Positions 1 through 11,970 of a DNA stretch of 40,630 bases are shown piece after piece. Source of the stretch: Guillardia theta CCMP2712. Lineage: Eukaryota; Cryptophyceae; Pyrenomonadales; Geminigeraceae. Location of the stretch: positions 1 to 40,630 of the forward strand of contig NW_005434647.1 of assembly GCF_000315625.1 (NCBI RefSeq), written 5' to 3'. Position 1 is the first letter of the stretch. Every line of letters starts with the position of its first letter. The notes below the pieces were generated by a model. That model was not told the origin of the DNA, made no database searches, and worked only from the letters and a program-made list of their open reading frames with translations. Position numbers and translations under genes: made by a program.

Positions 1-110
1 GCTCCTCGCTCCTCTTACCACCCACCATCTCCTGATCCTCCTCCTCCTGCTCCTCGCTCCTGCTCCTCCTCCTCCTCCTCCTCCTCCTCCTGTCACCTGC
101 AGCTTGTCCA
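1..110. repeat. Imperfect CTCCTG/CTC microsatellite
   Basis: The first 110 bases are almost pure pyrimidine on the plus strand, made of CTC and CTCCTG units, with a run of CTC near 66-91. The same word family recurs at 1141-1229 and inside an intron at 18674-18736, so it is a genome-wide simple repeat. Nothing here looks coding. Confidence 0.8.
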
Positions 111-177
111 TGGTGACTGGACAAGGAAAACTCATCCCCCTCAGCTTCATTTTGAATTAGTCAACCACTGTACTCAG

Positions 178-640
178 AGTCAACCGGCCGGGCCGCACCG
201 CCCGGCCCGGCGGGGGCCCAGGCTGAACTGAACCGTTCCCGGAGTACCGTACTACGGTCCGGCGGGAAGTTCGTCGGAAGGCTCGGCGGGCCCGGCGGGC
301 CTGGCCGCGCGACACTGCCGCAGTCCGGACCGTGATCGCCGGGACTCCGGGACACGGTCAGCCGGTCAGGAGTACGGTACGCGGCCAGCCACCGGGCCGG
401 AAAACGGCCGGGGGGCGGCGCCGGGGGGGTGTCGGGCCCAGCCGTCACTAGTATCAGCTTCAAGTCAATCATCCGAGTGAATGGCATGCCGCCCGGTCAC
501 CCGGCTCGGGCCCGGCCGCGGCGTAACCGGAGGTACATACTCAGGGTACGTCGTCGGTACGCCGCCGGGCCCACCCCGGCCCGACTCCGGTGACCGGGCC
601 CGCGGGCCGCCCCACCGTGACGGCGTCTGGTTTAGATCAG
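178..640. repeat. GC-rich palindrome-word island
   Basis: About 460 bases of very high GC built from overlapping short self-complementary words (GGCC, CCCGGG-like, GTAC, and GACTCCGG/CCGGAGTA-type words). Reading frames across it encode only Gly/Pro/Arg/Ala-rich nonsense with no recognisable domain. The same texture returns at 7040-7560, 8235-8660, 16372-16650, 26672-27058 and 34455-34850, so I treat it as a dispersed repeat class. No terminal repeats or target-site duplications were seen. Confidence 0.55.
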
Positions 641-689
641 GCGGGGTTTAGTTAGCCCTTCTGTTTCTATCGGTGGCGGGGAACCGGGT

Positions 690-1080
690 AAAGTCAAGTT
701 CCGTACCCACCCACCCTTCTGAATCCTTTTGACCACCCCACCCTACAACTGATCTGGCTCAGTCGGGCCGACCGTGACACTGCAGAACCCCTCCACCCTC
801 CGGGTTGGACCCTACTGTCCGGGGAGACTTCCTACAACACCGTCACCACCCCTCCCTCATGCCATGTGGCTCCTCTACCCCCACCCCCTCTTGGCCCTTG
901 TCCCGGCGCCGGATGACTGAAGTGGACCGAGGTAGGCGATTCCTTTTCAGACCCACCCTACCCCTACCCCCGAGCCGATGCTTGGACTACCCCTTGAACA
1001 CTACACCTCGGAGTACCCCTGTTTTTAACCGTAACATAACTACCACCGGTACTATTCATCTACTACGACTACCCTCTCCT
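690..1080 (+). repeat. C-rich ACCCC/TACCCC tract
   Basis: A long stretch in which the plus strand is dominated by CCCC runs separated by A, TA or CTA, such as CCACCCC and TACCCCT. It follows the GC island at 178-640 directly. Open frames through it are Pro/Thr/Leu-rich by composition and are not taken as genes. Confidence 0.6.
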
Positions 1081-1817
1081 CGTCCCTGTTTGCATTTTAC
1101 CGTCATGTTACCGTCCGAGACGCTTCCTCGCGCCTCCTGCTCCTGTCGTGGCTCCTCCTGCTCCTGCTCCTGCTCCTGCTCCTTCTCCTCCTGCTCCTGC
1201 TCCTGCTCCTGCTCCTCCTGCTCCTCAGTCCATTATCCTCTTACCCGGCCCTTCTTTGCCTTCTCGTATGGCCTCTACCTCGTCATCGCATCATGTTCAT
1301 CCGCTCCAGTCTTTCCTTCCTCCTCGTTTCCTCCTCTTTGGCTTCGTCCATGTGCCTCCTGCTCTGATCCTCGGCCTCCATCCAACGACTCGTCACTCTC
1401 ATCACTTCCCTTACAGTCATCCACACTCGTGTCCCTCGCTCGCCCCTCACCTGCTGCCTGCTTCGCTTGCCAACCCATGGGATCCCCCACAGGCGCAAGA
1501 GCTGAACCTGCGAGGGCTGCCGATGATCTCATGCTTCCTCACCCCTCTCAACCTCCTGCTGCTTCAACAATGTTTCTCTGCCTTCTTCTTCCGGTTCATC
1601 TGTTATGGACTCGACTGGTCATAATGTTGCATACCTTGGCAGTGACTTGGGTTGCAGGAATGAATTCGATTGAACGTATGAAGTTTGTTTGCGCATGTCA
1701 GGTCGATTGAACTTCTAGACCGAAATCAGTGCAGGTTGCGACCTCATCGCTTTTCACTCCGTCCACCTCTGAGAGGCTTCCCAACCTGCGCTAGTTCCTT
1801 GCACCCGACGGCAGGAG
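1081..1817. other. Upstream region of the kinase gene, with CTCCTG microsatellite
   Basis: The stretch holds a CTCCTG microsatellite at about 1141-1229, then pyrimidine-rich sequence to about 1570 and more balanced sequence up to the kinase start. Overlapping frames on both strands are open across the microsatellite but give Ser/Pro/Cys-rich low-complexity products. An AG acceptor-like site just before 1818 (GACGGCAG) leaves room for an upstream noncoding or short coding exon of the kinase gene. No promoter motif could be assigned. Confidence 0.4.
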
Positions 1818-4800
1818 ATGCAGTTCACTCGCAGCTGCTCATACGAGGACCCCGGGTTCCAGGGGTTCTGCTGGGCCGGAGGAAGAGGAGCGTCGAGAGA
1901 GGTCAGGATGGTCTTGAGCTTCGGGGCCGATGGGATGATGAGGGGGCACGGCCATGACTCCAACGGCTCTTTCAATGTCACCGGTCAGTTCAACGCGAAG
2001 CAAGCTGAATTCGTGGTGTCATATGACAACCCGTTGGTGGGGAAACAAACCTTCAAAGGTCTGAGAAAGAGCGACATGTCTATCAGCGGCAAGTGGTTTG
2101 TGCAAGACGGGACATCCGGCGATTTCCACTTCTTCCATCCTGACAGCGACAAGCGGTTCCCTCCCTCCTATGAGAAAGACCGGCTCCAAATCTATCAGGT
2201 TCTGAACCGGATCGCGACGGGGGGTTTCGGGACAGTGAGCAGAGTGTTGCGGGTGTTTGACGGGAAGATTTTAGTGTGGAAGGAGCTGAACTACTCGAGG
2301 ATGAACAAGAAGGAGAGGAGGATGATGATCACCGAGGTGAATATCCTGCGGGAGGTTGACCATGCGCACGTGGTGAAGTACTACGACACGATCATCTTGC
2401 GAGACGAGCAGAAGATCTACATCATCATCGAGTACTGCTCCAACGGAGACGTGGGCGCCATGATCGACCGCTGCAAGTCGAAGAAGTCTCGGATGGAAGA
2501 GGCTTTCATCTGGCGGGTCTTGTCGCAGATTCTTCAGGCCTTGCAGTCTTGTCACAATCGTGAGGAGATCATCCTTCACCGCGACCTCAAGCCTGCCAAC
2601 ATCCTCCTCGACGACGCTTACATGGTCAAAGTCGCTGACTTCGGGCTGGCTGCTGTTGTCAACTCCGACTCCATCGCGAGCTCCAAAGTCGGGACGCCGC
2701 TGTACATGTCGCCCGAGCAGATCTCGGGGGCAGGCTACACGGCTAAGTCAGACATCTGGTCGTTGGGGTGCATCGTCTACGAGATTGCTGCTCTTCGCCC
2801 GCCCTTCGACGCTCAGAACCAGATGGAGCTCGCTCACTTCATCCGCGAGGGAAAGTTCTCCCGCATCCCCGACCTCTACTCCCCCGACCTCCACCGCGTC
2901 ATCTGCTGGATGCTCCAGCAGGCCCCCAAGAGCCGCCCGTCCGCCGACGAGCTGCTCTCCTACATGCAGCGGCTGGACGTGGGCAGGGCCTCGCCCGTGA
3001 GCAGCCCCAACGTGAAGGGCAGCAGCTCCTACTTCGAGAGCTTCCACCACATCTCCTCTGCCAGATTCTCCGGCCAAGACGTGAAGAGGACGCCCGACCA
3101 AAACTACGGCTGGCAGCGACAGGAGCGAAGCGAGGAGCTGGTGGAAGAGCTGGAGGGGATCAAACTTGCCTTGCGGAACCAGGAGTACTTGGTTCACTCG
3201 GTAGACGTGGAGGCGGTAGAGATGAAGGGAGGAAGCGTGCTAGTGGGAGATGAGGTGAAGGCCATCCAAGGGCGAGAGATTTCAGGGTGGAGGCCGGAGG
3301 CACTGAAGCAGTACATCAGAGCCATGAGGAAGGAACTCAAGGGAGGAGGCGAGCTCTCCCTCTGCCTCCTCCGCCAGTCGCACTTGGGCGGGGCTGCGTT
3401 TGTGATCACCAACGTGACCGTCAAGGACTTGCAGCACCAGGGGGAGCATGGCGCGCTCGATGGAATCAGGAGAGATGGCTGGAGTGCGGAGGGCAGGACG
3501 GAGGGGAAGAATCACTCGCAGGAGGGGCTCCTCCTCCCCTCCCAGCTCCGACCTGACGTCGGGCTCGGATCGCCCACCCGCCAGCAGGTTTGAGCTGCGC
3601 CGGCAGTGGAGGAGGAGATGAAGGTTGTGGCAGGTTCCTCTCGTCCCCAAGTTGTTGCTGGACGGCATCGGGAGTGAAGGAGGGAGCAGAGAGAACAGAA
3701 GTGCTCGGGAGGTCAAGTCACCGTCGTCGATGCATGTGATGCCTGAGTCCGTCTGGCAGCCCTCTGACCTTGTTTCAGCAACAACGCGTTCACCTCACCA
3801 GCACCAACCCGCTGCACAACCTCATCTCCCCGAGGTTCCTCGAGGTCAGCTGCTTCCGCATGGAGGATGCAACTGACGTCGCTCGCAGGAGAGACCCCGC
3901 AAGCTCATCTCGCCCGTGCACAGGGAGAGCAACGGTCATCATCTCGCCGTGTTGGAGGTAACCTTGCTCTCTTGCCTCCTCGACCTGAAGCCTCTACAGG
4001 AGAAGCATGCCGAGGCCCTGAGCTACGACGTGAGACTCCCCCTCAAGCCCTCAAGCCTCTCCCTCAAGCCTCTCCCTCATGCCTCTCCCTCAAGCCTCTC
4101 CCTCAAGCCTCTCCCTTTCTCTCCCCCCCTCAAGCCTCTCCCTTTCTCTCCCTCCCTCTGCCATTCACTCATCTACTCTTCTCACGCTCTTGTAGTTATC
4201 AGCCCCCAGGGGCAACCCGCTTGGAGTGCAACCTGCTCAGCGATACGGAAACAGGTCAACGAGGAGGAGGGAGGAGGTTGAGGACAAGAGGTGGGGGGCC
4301 GAGGAGGAGGAGCCGGAAGAGAAAGCCTGTTGCTTAGGCTGTCTCAGGACCTCGCACGTTCACTCCGAGCACGTGCCTCTCAACGGTGAGGACCCGATAA
4401 GCGAGTCTGCCATGACTCCTTGAAGCAGATCAAGCGGAGCGACAAGCGGAGCGACAAGCGGCTTGTCCTCCTTCAGTGCAAGTCTGCGCCAACGCCTCAC
4501 TCCTCTCGTTGACTGATTCAGCAGATGACAAGCGAAAGTGACGCGACGGTTGAGGAACTGAAGGCATGGGAGACTCGCCTGAGGAGTTGGGAAGAAGCTC
4601 TCAAGAAGAAAGACGAGGAGGTTGCAGCCCTCGACCATAGCTTCACTTCTCCTCCACTTTGTTTCCTCTTCACGCACTCACTGGTTTACAGTTGCAGCAA
4701 CAAGAAAAATCGCTCAACGCCAAGTTGGAGGAGGCGGTGCAGGCAAGCGCCACGGCGGGAGGGAGAAACTCGTCTGACGCTCCGGCAGGCTCGAAGGAGG

Positions 4801-4982
4801 GAGAGGGAGCTGTTGGCCGCCCTGGACAGGAGAAACGCGGGTAAGGACAAGGAGAGGAGAGGCTGCTGCGGCTCTGACGCATCGCAGAGCTACAGCACGT
4901 GCGAGATGCGTTGTTCAAGGTGGTGGAGAAGGGTCTCCCTCCCTCGGAGTCTCTTGTTGTCGGCAACGTGCAGGTCCGCTAG
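1818..4982 (+). CDS. NEK (NIMA-related) Ser/Thr protein kinase with N-terminal beta module, PDZ-like segment and coiled-coil tail
   Basis: The gene encodes a NEK2-like protein kinase. Exons by splice phase are 1818-3587, 3779-3844, 3889-3957, 4000-4029, 4196-4276, 4338-4385, 4522-4620, 4692-4736, 4789-4840 and 4888-4982, giving 784 aa. Residues 31-110 form a module with a GHGHDSNGSFNVTG motif. The kinase domain spans about 125-385: Gly loop GGFGTV at 135-140, catalytic Lys155 in VWKEL, HRDLKPAN from 254, DFG at 274, GTPLYMSPE at 292-300. Residues about 455-520 resemble a PDZ fold (VGDEVKAIQG). The last exons encode a charged helical coiled coil, usual for NEK dimerisation. The two exons at 4196-4385 are the least certain, and the true start may be Met31 or lie in an upstream exon. 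NEK kinases act in mitosis, centrosomes and cilia; the role here is inferred. Confidence 0.88.
4054..4155 (+). repeat. Intronic CCTCTCCCTCAAG tandem repeat
   Basis: Several imperfect copies of a short CCTCTCCCTCAAG-type unit fill most of the intron at 4030-4195 of the kinase gene. The array supplies the long polypyrimidine stretch before the acceptor. It is simple-sequence expansion inside an intron and is not coding. Confidence 0.65.
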
Positions 4983-5172
4983 GTCGAGGGACATGGAGGA
5001 CAAGGGGAGTCGATTGCTCATATCACGGGCATCATTATCTTCATTATTATTATCATTATCTTAATCTTTAACACGCTTGTACTATATCTAGTAGGACATG
5101 AAAGGCGGGAGAGCTTCACCTTGTGCCTCCTCCTGCCGTCGCCTTCACTTGCTCCGATTGCTCTGCTTCCCG

Positions 5173-6496
5173 TCAGTTCCGTTTGCCGCCACCTCTCACT
5201 ACCTTGGACGGCGTCTTCTTGGGCGACCTAGAGCGGGCGGGAGACTTAGCACGAGCGGGAGACTTGGTGGCGCGAGCAGGGGATTTCCCACGGGCGGGGG
5301 ACTTGGGGCGAGCAGGGGACTTGCCACGGGCGGGGGACTTGGCCTGCGTCAGTTCAGAAGATGAAGGGGAGGAGAAGGGAAGGAGGGAGGGAGAGATGTA
5401 AGGGAGTTGTAAGGACTTGCCTTGGACGCTGGAGACTTGGCGGAGCTGCTCCTGTCCCTCGTGGTGGATCGTGACCGAGTCTCGGTAGCAGGAGGAGCCT
5501 TGCTTGGGGGAGTTCGTTCGCTGCTGGCCTCGCGCCTCACCACTTTCTGCATATAAGGATGAGGAGGGGAGTACAGTGACCCTCAGAGTCTCGCACCAGC
5601 ATCCACCAGCCCAGGAGCAGTACTCCCGCAGTAGGAAGCAGAGTGATGAGCGTGCTGTTGGAGCTCTGGGCACGAGTAAGAGAAGAGTGCGAGGTCACAA
5701 GAGGGTCTTCGTCACCTTGCCGCTGAACGCATCCTGGATGTTTTTAGCACCGGCGCCCAGGCCGACGTTGATGAAGATCATGGGGGCAGAGGCGAAGAGG
5801 GTGGCGAGGAAGTACTCCTTGAAGGAGACCTGAGTGACAGAGAAGCCGTAGCTGCACACGTAGGAGGGGAGCTGAGCTCATAGGTCAATGACAGCAGCAT
5901 CAGGGAGTGCAGTCCTTGCCGGGGAAAGACGCGCTGCCAGCACAAGCTGCCAACCAGACTGGGAAGTGGAGTCTACGATGGATCTGTAGAGCAAGGAGGT
6001 GACTTGACAGCCCGAGGGAGGAGCTTGAAAGACGTTGAGCTACCTGAAAGTCTCGTTCTTCTTCACAAAGTTCGCGACCCATTCGGAGAGTAGCGAGCGA
6101 CCCAGCCAGAAGCATGCGGAGGCCGCGAGGTTCTTGGCGATCAAGATAGCGATGACTCCGAAGTAGATCTTGAAGATGTAGCTGCAACATGGTAAACACA
6201 AACGCCAGCCGCAGTAGGTGTGTATACCCGACAAAGAGCTCCACGAACCATGAGCCGGGGAAGAAGAAGACGATGAAGAAGAAGTCGAGGATGATGATCC
6301 CAGCGAGGCCGAGCACCTTGTTCTGCTTGAACCATTCCTCCTGTGCAGCTAGCTGGGCCTTCATGTCCCATGACTGACCGGAGCGGCTGACGAGGAGCAG
6401 CAGGAGGACGACACAGCATGGGATGAGGATCTTGGCGTTGTTCTTCAGCATTTGAAGCATCTTCAGCGCCTGACAAACCAGAGTCAGAGACTTCAT
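5173..6496 (-). CDS. VTT-domain (TVP38/TMEM64/DedA superfamily) membrane protein with Ser-Pro-Ala-Arg repeat tail
   Basis: A multi-pass membrane protein of the VTT (SNARE-associated Golgi) superfamily, whose members act in the Golgi/ER and include lipid scramblases. Seven exons in transcription order (6496-6228, 6181-6044, 5983-5920, 5871-5716, 5665-5597, 5546-5421, 5343-5173) close to 330 aa. A first membrane helix is followed by the family signature: FFFPGSWFVELFVG, then a helix ending in FWLGRSLLSEW, then AARLSPLPSY and an Ala/Gly-rich helix. A further helix precedes a basic tail with six or more KSPAR-type repeats ending GGGKRN. Two of the six introns are GC-AG (5872-5919 and 5344-5420). 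The first Met is uncertain, because TTTGTCAG before 6469 could be an acceptor of an earlier intron. Molecular function is not predictable beyond the family. Confidence 0.82.
5223..5346 (-). repeat. Coding repeat for Ser-Pro-Ala-Arg (KSPAR) motifs
   Basis: On the minus strand this stretch encodes consecutive Lys-Ser-Pro-Ala-Arg motifs with Gly-Lys, Pro-Lys or Ala-Thr-Lys linkers. The DNA copies diverge at synonymous positions, which suggests the peptide is under selection. The motif resembles SPKK/SPxK minor-groove or kinase-target tails of histone H1-like proteins, but here it follows a membrane domain. Confidence 0.75.
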
Positions 6497-7039
6497 GCCA
6501 TCAAAGGAAACTCTTCATCCAACGTGAATAGACCATTCTCGAGTGTGCATCTCCAATCTGCCTATACTTTGACTCATAACTCATATCTGCAAACATGTGT
6601 TCTCATACAATCCACAATGAACGAAAGTTCTTAGTAGAGCATCGCATGGATATTATTTTTGTTCATGCTAATCAATTAGCCATGTGATCTATGTTTCGAG
6701 ACAAACCCCACCAGCTCGAAATAGAGTAACATTCCGGAAAACGGGTGCGAGGTGGGATGTTTTTGAAGAGGGATTATAAGGTCTGACATGCTCTCAACCA
6801 AGAGCAAACAGCACAGGATATGTATCGGCGATCATTTCTCTGGCATGCTGCATCGCTGCTTGGAGACAGCAGCCATAGCGGCTCGTCCCTCACCACTTCC
6901 ACCATGCCCGTCACTAGTCGCCTCTCCTGCCCTTCAAGTCCCGCCCCCCGACTTGAATTCAAATCTCCGACTTGCGACCGCATAGTCCCGTATCATTACT
7001 CAAACTTAAGTTAAATCATAGTACCGTACAGTACTACCA
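6497..7039. other. Intergenic region, 5' side of the VTT gene
   Basis: Mostly AT-balanced unique sequence lying upstream of the minus-strand VTT gene. Only short frames without recognisable motifs are present. Upstream exons of the VTT gene could lie at its left end. Nothing else could be supported. Confidence 0.35.
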
Positions 7040-7560
7040 CCCCCGGGTGATCGTGTCCGGACTTGCGCGGCCGGACCGTCCGGCGCGGCCGCTCCGGTCG
7101 GAGGCTCCCGAGCTCCGACCCGCCGGGGCCGGCGGGCCGGACCGTCCGGGGACTCGAGGCGGCTTCGACCGTACCCGGCCCGCCGCCGGGGCCTCCCGGT
7201 GACGACGGTCCGATCGGACTCCAGTGCTGCGGCCCGGTGCCCGGCCAGTGCGCCGCACGCGGCCCCGCGGCACCGCGCCCGGGGCCGCGGGGCGGCCGGC
7301 CCCGACAACAGGCAGCGCCAGTGCAGTCACGGGCCGTGCAGCACACTCGGAGTGGGGGCCCAGCCCGGCCCGGCGCGGGCGGGCCAACTTAGTTTGTGAC
7401 TGACCGTTCTCACTGCCGCAGTGCGGCCTGTGCGTACGGTCGGCGTGAGGACTCGGGTGACCGTATCCCGGGCCATCGCCGGACTCGATGATCACCGTGA
7501 CTGATCAGTGGACCGTCACGGCGAGGCGTCTCCGTCCCTCACTGTGACGTCGGGTGCCGG
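7040..7560. repeat. GC-rich palindrome-word island
   Basis: A second island of the class at 178-640, again with overlapping words such as CCGGACCGTCCGG and GGCCGGCC. Several frames are open on both strands simply because AT-rich stop codons are rare here; their products are Gly/Ala/Pro/Arg-rich with no domain. Confidence 0.55.
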
Positions 7561-8234
7561 ATCGGCGTTTGCAGGTCTGGAGATGATGTGCAGCAACGGA
7601 GGGATCGAGCTCGCGCTGACATCCATCACATTGGATTTACTGGCAGAAGGTAAAAAGTGCCTCAAGCAAAACAAAGCAGGAACAACCTAAACCTCCTGGC
7701 ACACAGCGCACAGCGAGAAGCTGCACAATCACACACAAAACACAAGCGGCCCGAAAACAACCAGCACTGCTGGCACCCAGACGCGGCATCGCCAGCCCAA
7801 GCGCGAAGCCGCGCAGACAAGCAGCCTAAGGGTCAAGCAATCAAGCAACAAGCAGCAGGAGCATGCAGGAGGAATACAATCCCTTAGACGCGATACCCGG
7901 AGGCAGCCGACGCCGCCGTCGGACGGAGAAAAGGGCAGCCGCCGACAAGGAGCCGGCGTTGCCCGGGGGTCCGCCTGGGGCAGCGGACGGAGGGAGGCTG
8001 GTCTTCAGAGCGTCATCGATACAGTCGGGGATCCTCGCTCTCGACCCTCCTAGCGCCTGTTGCCTCGGAACTTCAAGTTGAAGTTGGCCCTTCCTGCTTG
8101 TCTGCGCGGCTTCCGAAGTTCGCGCGTGGGCTGGCGGTGGCGCGGCCGGGTCTGCTAACAGTTGCCAGCCGTGCTGGTTACAGGCTGGTCTTGTTTTGTT
8201 GTGTGTGAGTAAAACTTCTCTGCCGCTCAGGAAA
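7561..8234. other. Intergenic stretch between two GC islands
   Basis: Sequence of ordinary composition sandwiched between two GC islands. It includes an A/C-rich part around 7650-7830. Short open frames on the plus strand (to about 8080) have no recognisable motif, no splice-joined extension and no homolog I can name. I see no supported gene. Confidence 0.35.
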
Positions 8235-8660
8235 ATGAGCGAAGGGCGCCCGGCGGGCGCCCGCGGCCCGGCAGCCCGGGCCGCTCAGCGGCTGAGGCTG
8301 GCAGGCCCGGCCGCGGCCTGTACGGAGTCAGGCTCCGAGGTCCGAGGGAGGCTCGCCGCCGAGTACGGTCGACGGTTACTCTCGCCCGGCCGCGCCCGGC
8401 CCGTGACTCGGAGGGCCGGGCCGCGGCCGCTTCCGATAAGAACGGCCCGGCGGTGCCAGACGGTGCCTGAGTTTTGGCGCCGGCAGTCACGGATCGGATC
8501 GCGGCCGATGATCTGATGAGTTATGCCCGCCGCACCGGGGTGCCCCGGGCCGGGGGCCCCTGGTTGATATCATGATCCAAGTCAGTGACTCTGTGATCAT
8601 AGTCGCCGACGCCGGTCCTCAACAGGGCCGGGCCGCGCGCCGTTCGAGTCCGACAGGTTT
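8235..8660. repeat. GC-rich palindrome-word island
   Basis: A third island with GGCCCGG, CCGGGCC and GACTCGGAG-type words, passing into ordinary sequence near 8660. It is followed within about 90 bases by the C-rich tract at 8750-9005, repeating the order seen at 178-1080. Confidence 0.55.
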
Positions 8661-8749
8661 CACGTACTGATTTTTAACTTAACTTTGAGTAAAGAAGTTT
8701 CATCTTTTCCGAGCTTGTTTAAGTGTCGCGGACGTTTTTTCCCAACGGC

Positions 8750-9005
8750 CGCCTACGCCCGTCACACCTGACCACCCCACCCCCACAATGAGGCGATCCA
8801 CCCCACTACTTTCCTTTCCTTCCTTTAGATGCCTAGTCACCCTTGATTAAACCCCCACTACCCCTAGTGAAACACCTACCCCCTGGAGAAATCACGACGG
8901 CCTCGAAAGTACCCCTACTTGATAGCGATTTCACTGTAGAAATACACCCCTTCGGACAGGTTGTCCTTCACTCCACCCCTGTTGATTGATCACCCCTACC
9001 CCATG
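8750..9005 (+). repeat. C-rich ACCCC/TACCCC tract
   Basis: The plus strand is rich in CCCC runs joined by A, TA or CTA (for example CACCCCTACCCC near its right end). It ends about 40 bases before the proposed start codon of DAHP synthase, so it may overlap that gene's promoter or 5' leader. Confidence 0.6.
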
Positions 9006-9044
9006 GGTGTTCTAAGTCCGCTAACATCCACGTCCTCGTGCACA

Positions 9045-10737
<1,693 letters not shown>

Positions 10738-10897
10738 ATCTCATATTATTCTATTCCTACGTTTACTCTTTGATCCGGACGGAGTTTCGTGAAGCGAACT
10801 TTGGTCCCACGAAAATTATCAAAATTGGAATTGCGTGCTATCCACATCAAGCATCTAAATTGAAACGTCCTCTGATCACAGCAGCCTTGTTACATTT

Positions 10898-11970
10898 TCA
10901 AGAGCTTCCAACTTCATTCAGAAGTGAATACACACATGCGTAGTTTTGAAAGACTCTTGGCAGGGGATTCTGAGAAGGTACATGATCTTCTTGCTGGTTG
11001 TGAGACAGCTTGTAATCAAGATCCACATGATTGCATATTGCCAAAGCTTGACTTGCATCAGATGATCGTGGTTTTTGACTGGAAATTTCGACCAAAGGCG
11101 CAAGCACAGGTGCTTCAGTCTGTGTAGAGCAATCTTGCGTTTGGACTTGTGCTTGGCAAGATACTGCCAAAGCTGTGGTCTTGATTGGTTCGTCAAAAAT
11201 TTTGGATACCTGAACATGAACTTGCTTGCTATTTTGATTGTAGTCCGACACATTGTTGATTCTTAAGTAGGAGGAAGCCTTTTGGTCCTCATCTGCGACC
11301 ACCCGTTTAGAAATTTTGTTGAAAACGGTACTTATCGATGCCCCATGATTGATGTCATTACATTCTTGATCCCCCCCCCATTCGAAACAAGCTGTCTTCA
11401 ACCTCCTTTCTGGTAATGGTCGCTCTAATGGCAACGTTGTAGGTTTACGGAGTTCAGTTGTCTCCGGATCGAAGCTACGCTCGCGTAAAACAGGAAGACG
11501 TGAGTATTTTTTCTGTAGGAAAACGCTTTCGTCATTGACCTCCTTCATGTTTGACATGACATCTTTTTCTTGCAGGATACCCATGGAAGAGATCAAATCG
11601 CACTGCGAGAGCAAGAAAGTTTTCTGAATTTCCGAATTGTCACAAATCTGGTTCCCGGCATAAGGTGATTTCGACTGAGGAATCAAAGTATTTGAAGCAG
11701 CCCCATTACTGCAGTAATAGTTTTGCTTTTGCAAGTCCAAGGAAGCATGCAAACTCATTGATTGCATGTCGGTGGTGTGGTTGAAGACAGGGGTGAGATG
11801 GCTTGAAATGTTACGGAAAAAGCTTTTCTGAGTTTCCAGCTATCAACGAAAGAGTTTAGCAAAGAGGCCAAAATCGAGTTCTTTACCTGTTCTTGCTTGT
11901 GAGAAGATTTTAATTTCTTGACTTTGCCACCTACTCCCCTTGCGCCTCCCATCCAGTGAAAAGTGGACAT
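10898..11970 (-). CDS. Unrecognised protein, about 341 aa
   Basis: No known domain was recognised. Two exons, 11970-11887 and 11839-10898, join in phase 0 across a 47-base intron to give 341 aa from Met at 11970. The N-terminus is basic and Gly-rich, followed by a polar, Ser/Gln/Asn-rich body. Near the C-terminal third is a DCSTQTE motif of the kind seen in cytoskeletal and centrosomal scaffolds, which is only suggestive. Starting instead at 12015 would add a hydrophobic stretch (GFLLHCIAFLV) that could act as a signal peptide or anchor; the choice is open. The long open frame and clean splice support a real gene. It converges with DAHP synthase, 160 bp apart. Confidence 0.6.

Noticed and set aside
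690-1080. Internal telomere repeat
   Set aside because: The ACCCC/TACCCC words lack a constant unit and register, and the tracts occur in both orientations between genes.
1148-1624. Plus-strand frame beginning with an Ala-Pro repeat
   Set aside because: The Ala-Pro run is the CTCCTG microsatellite translated; the rest is compositional and overlaps other open frames.
7011-7495. Long minus-strand frames of 100-150 codons in a GC island
   Set aside because: Two minus-strand and two plus-strand frames are open at once, and the products are Gly/Ala/Pro/Arg runs. High GC removes stop codons by chance.
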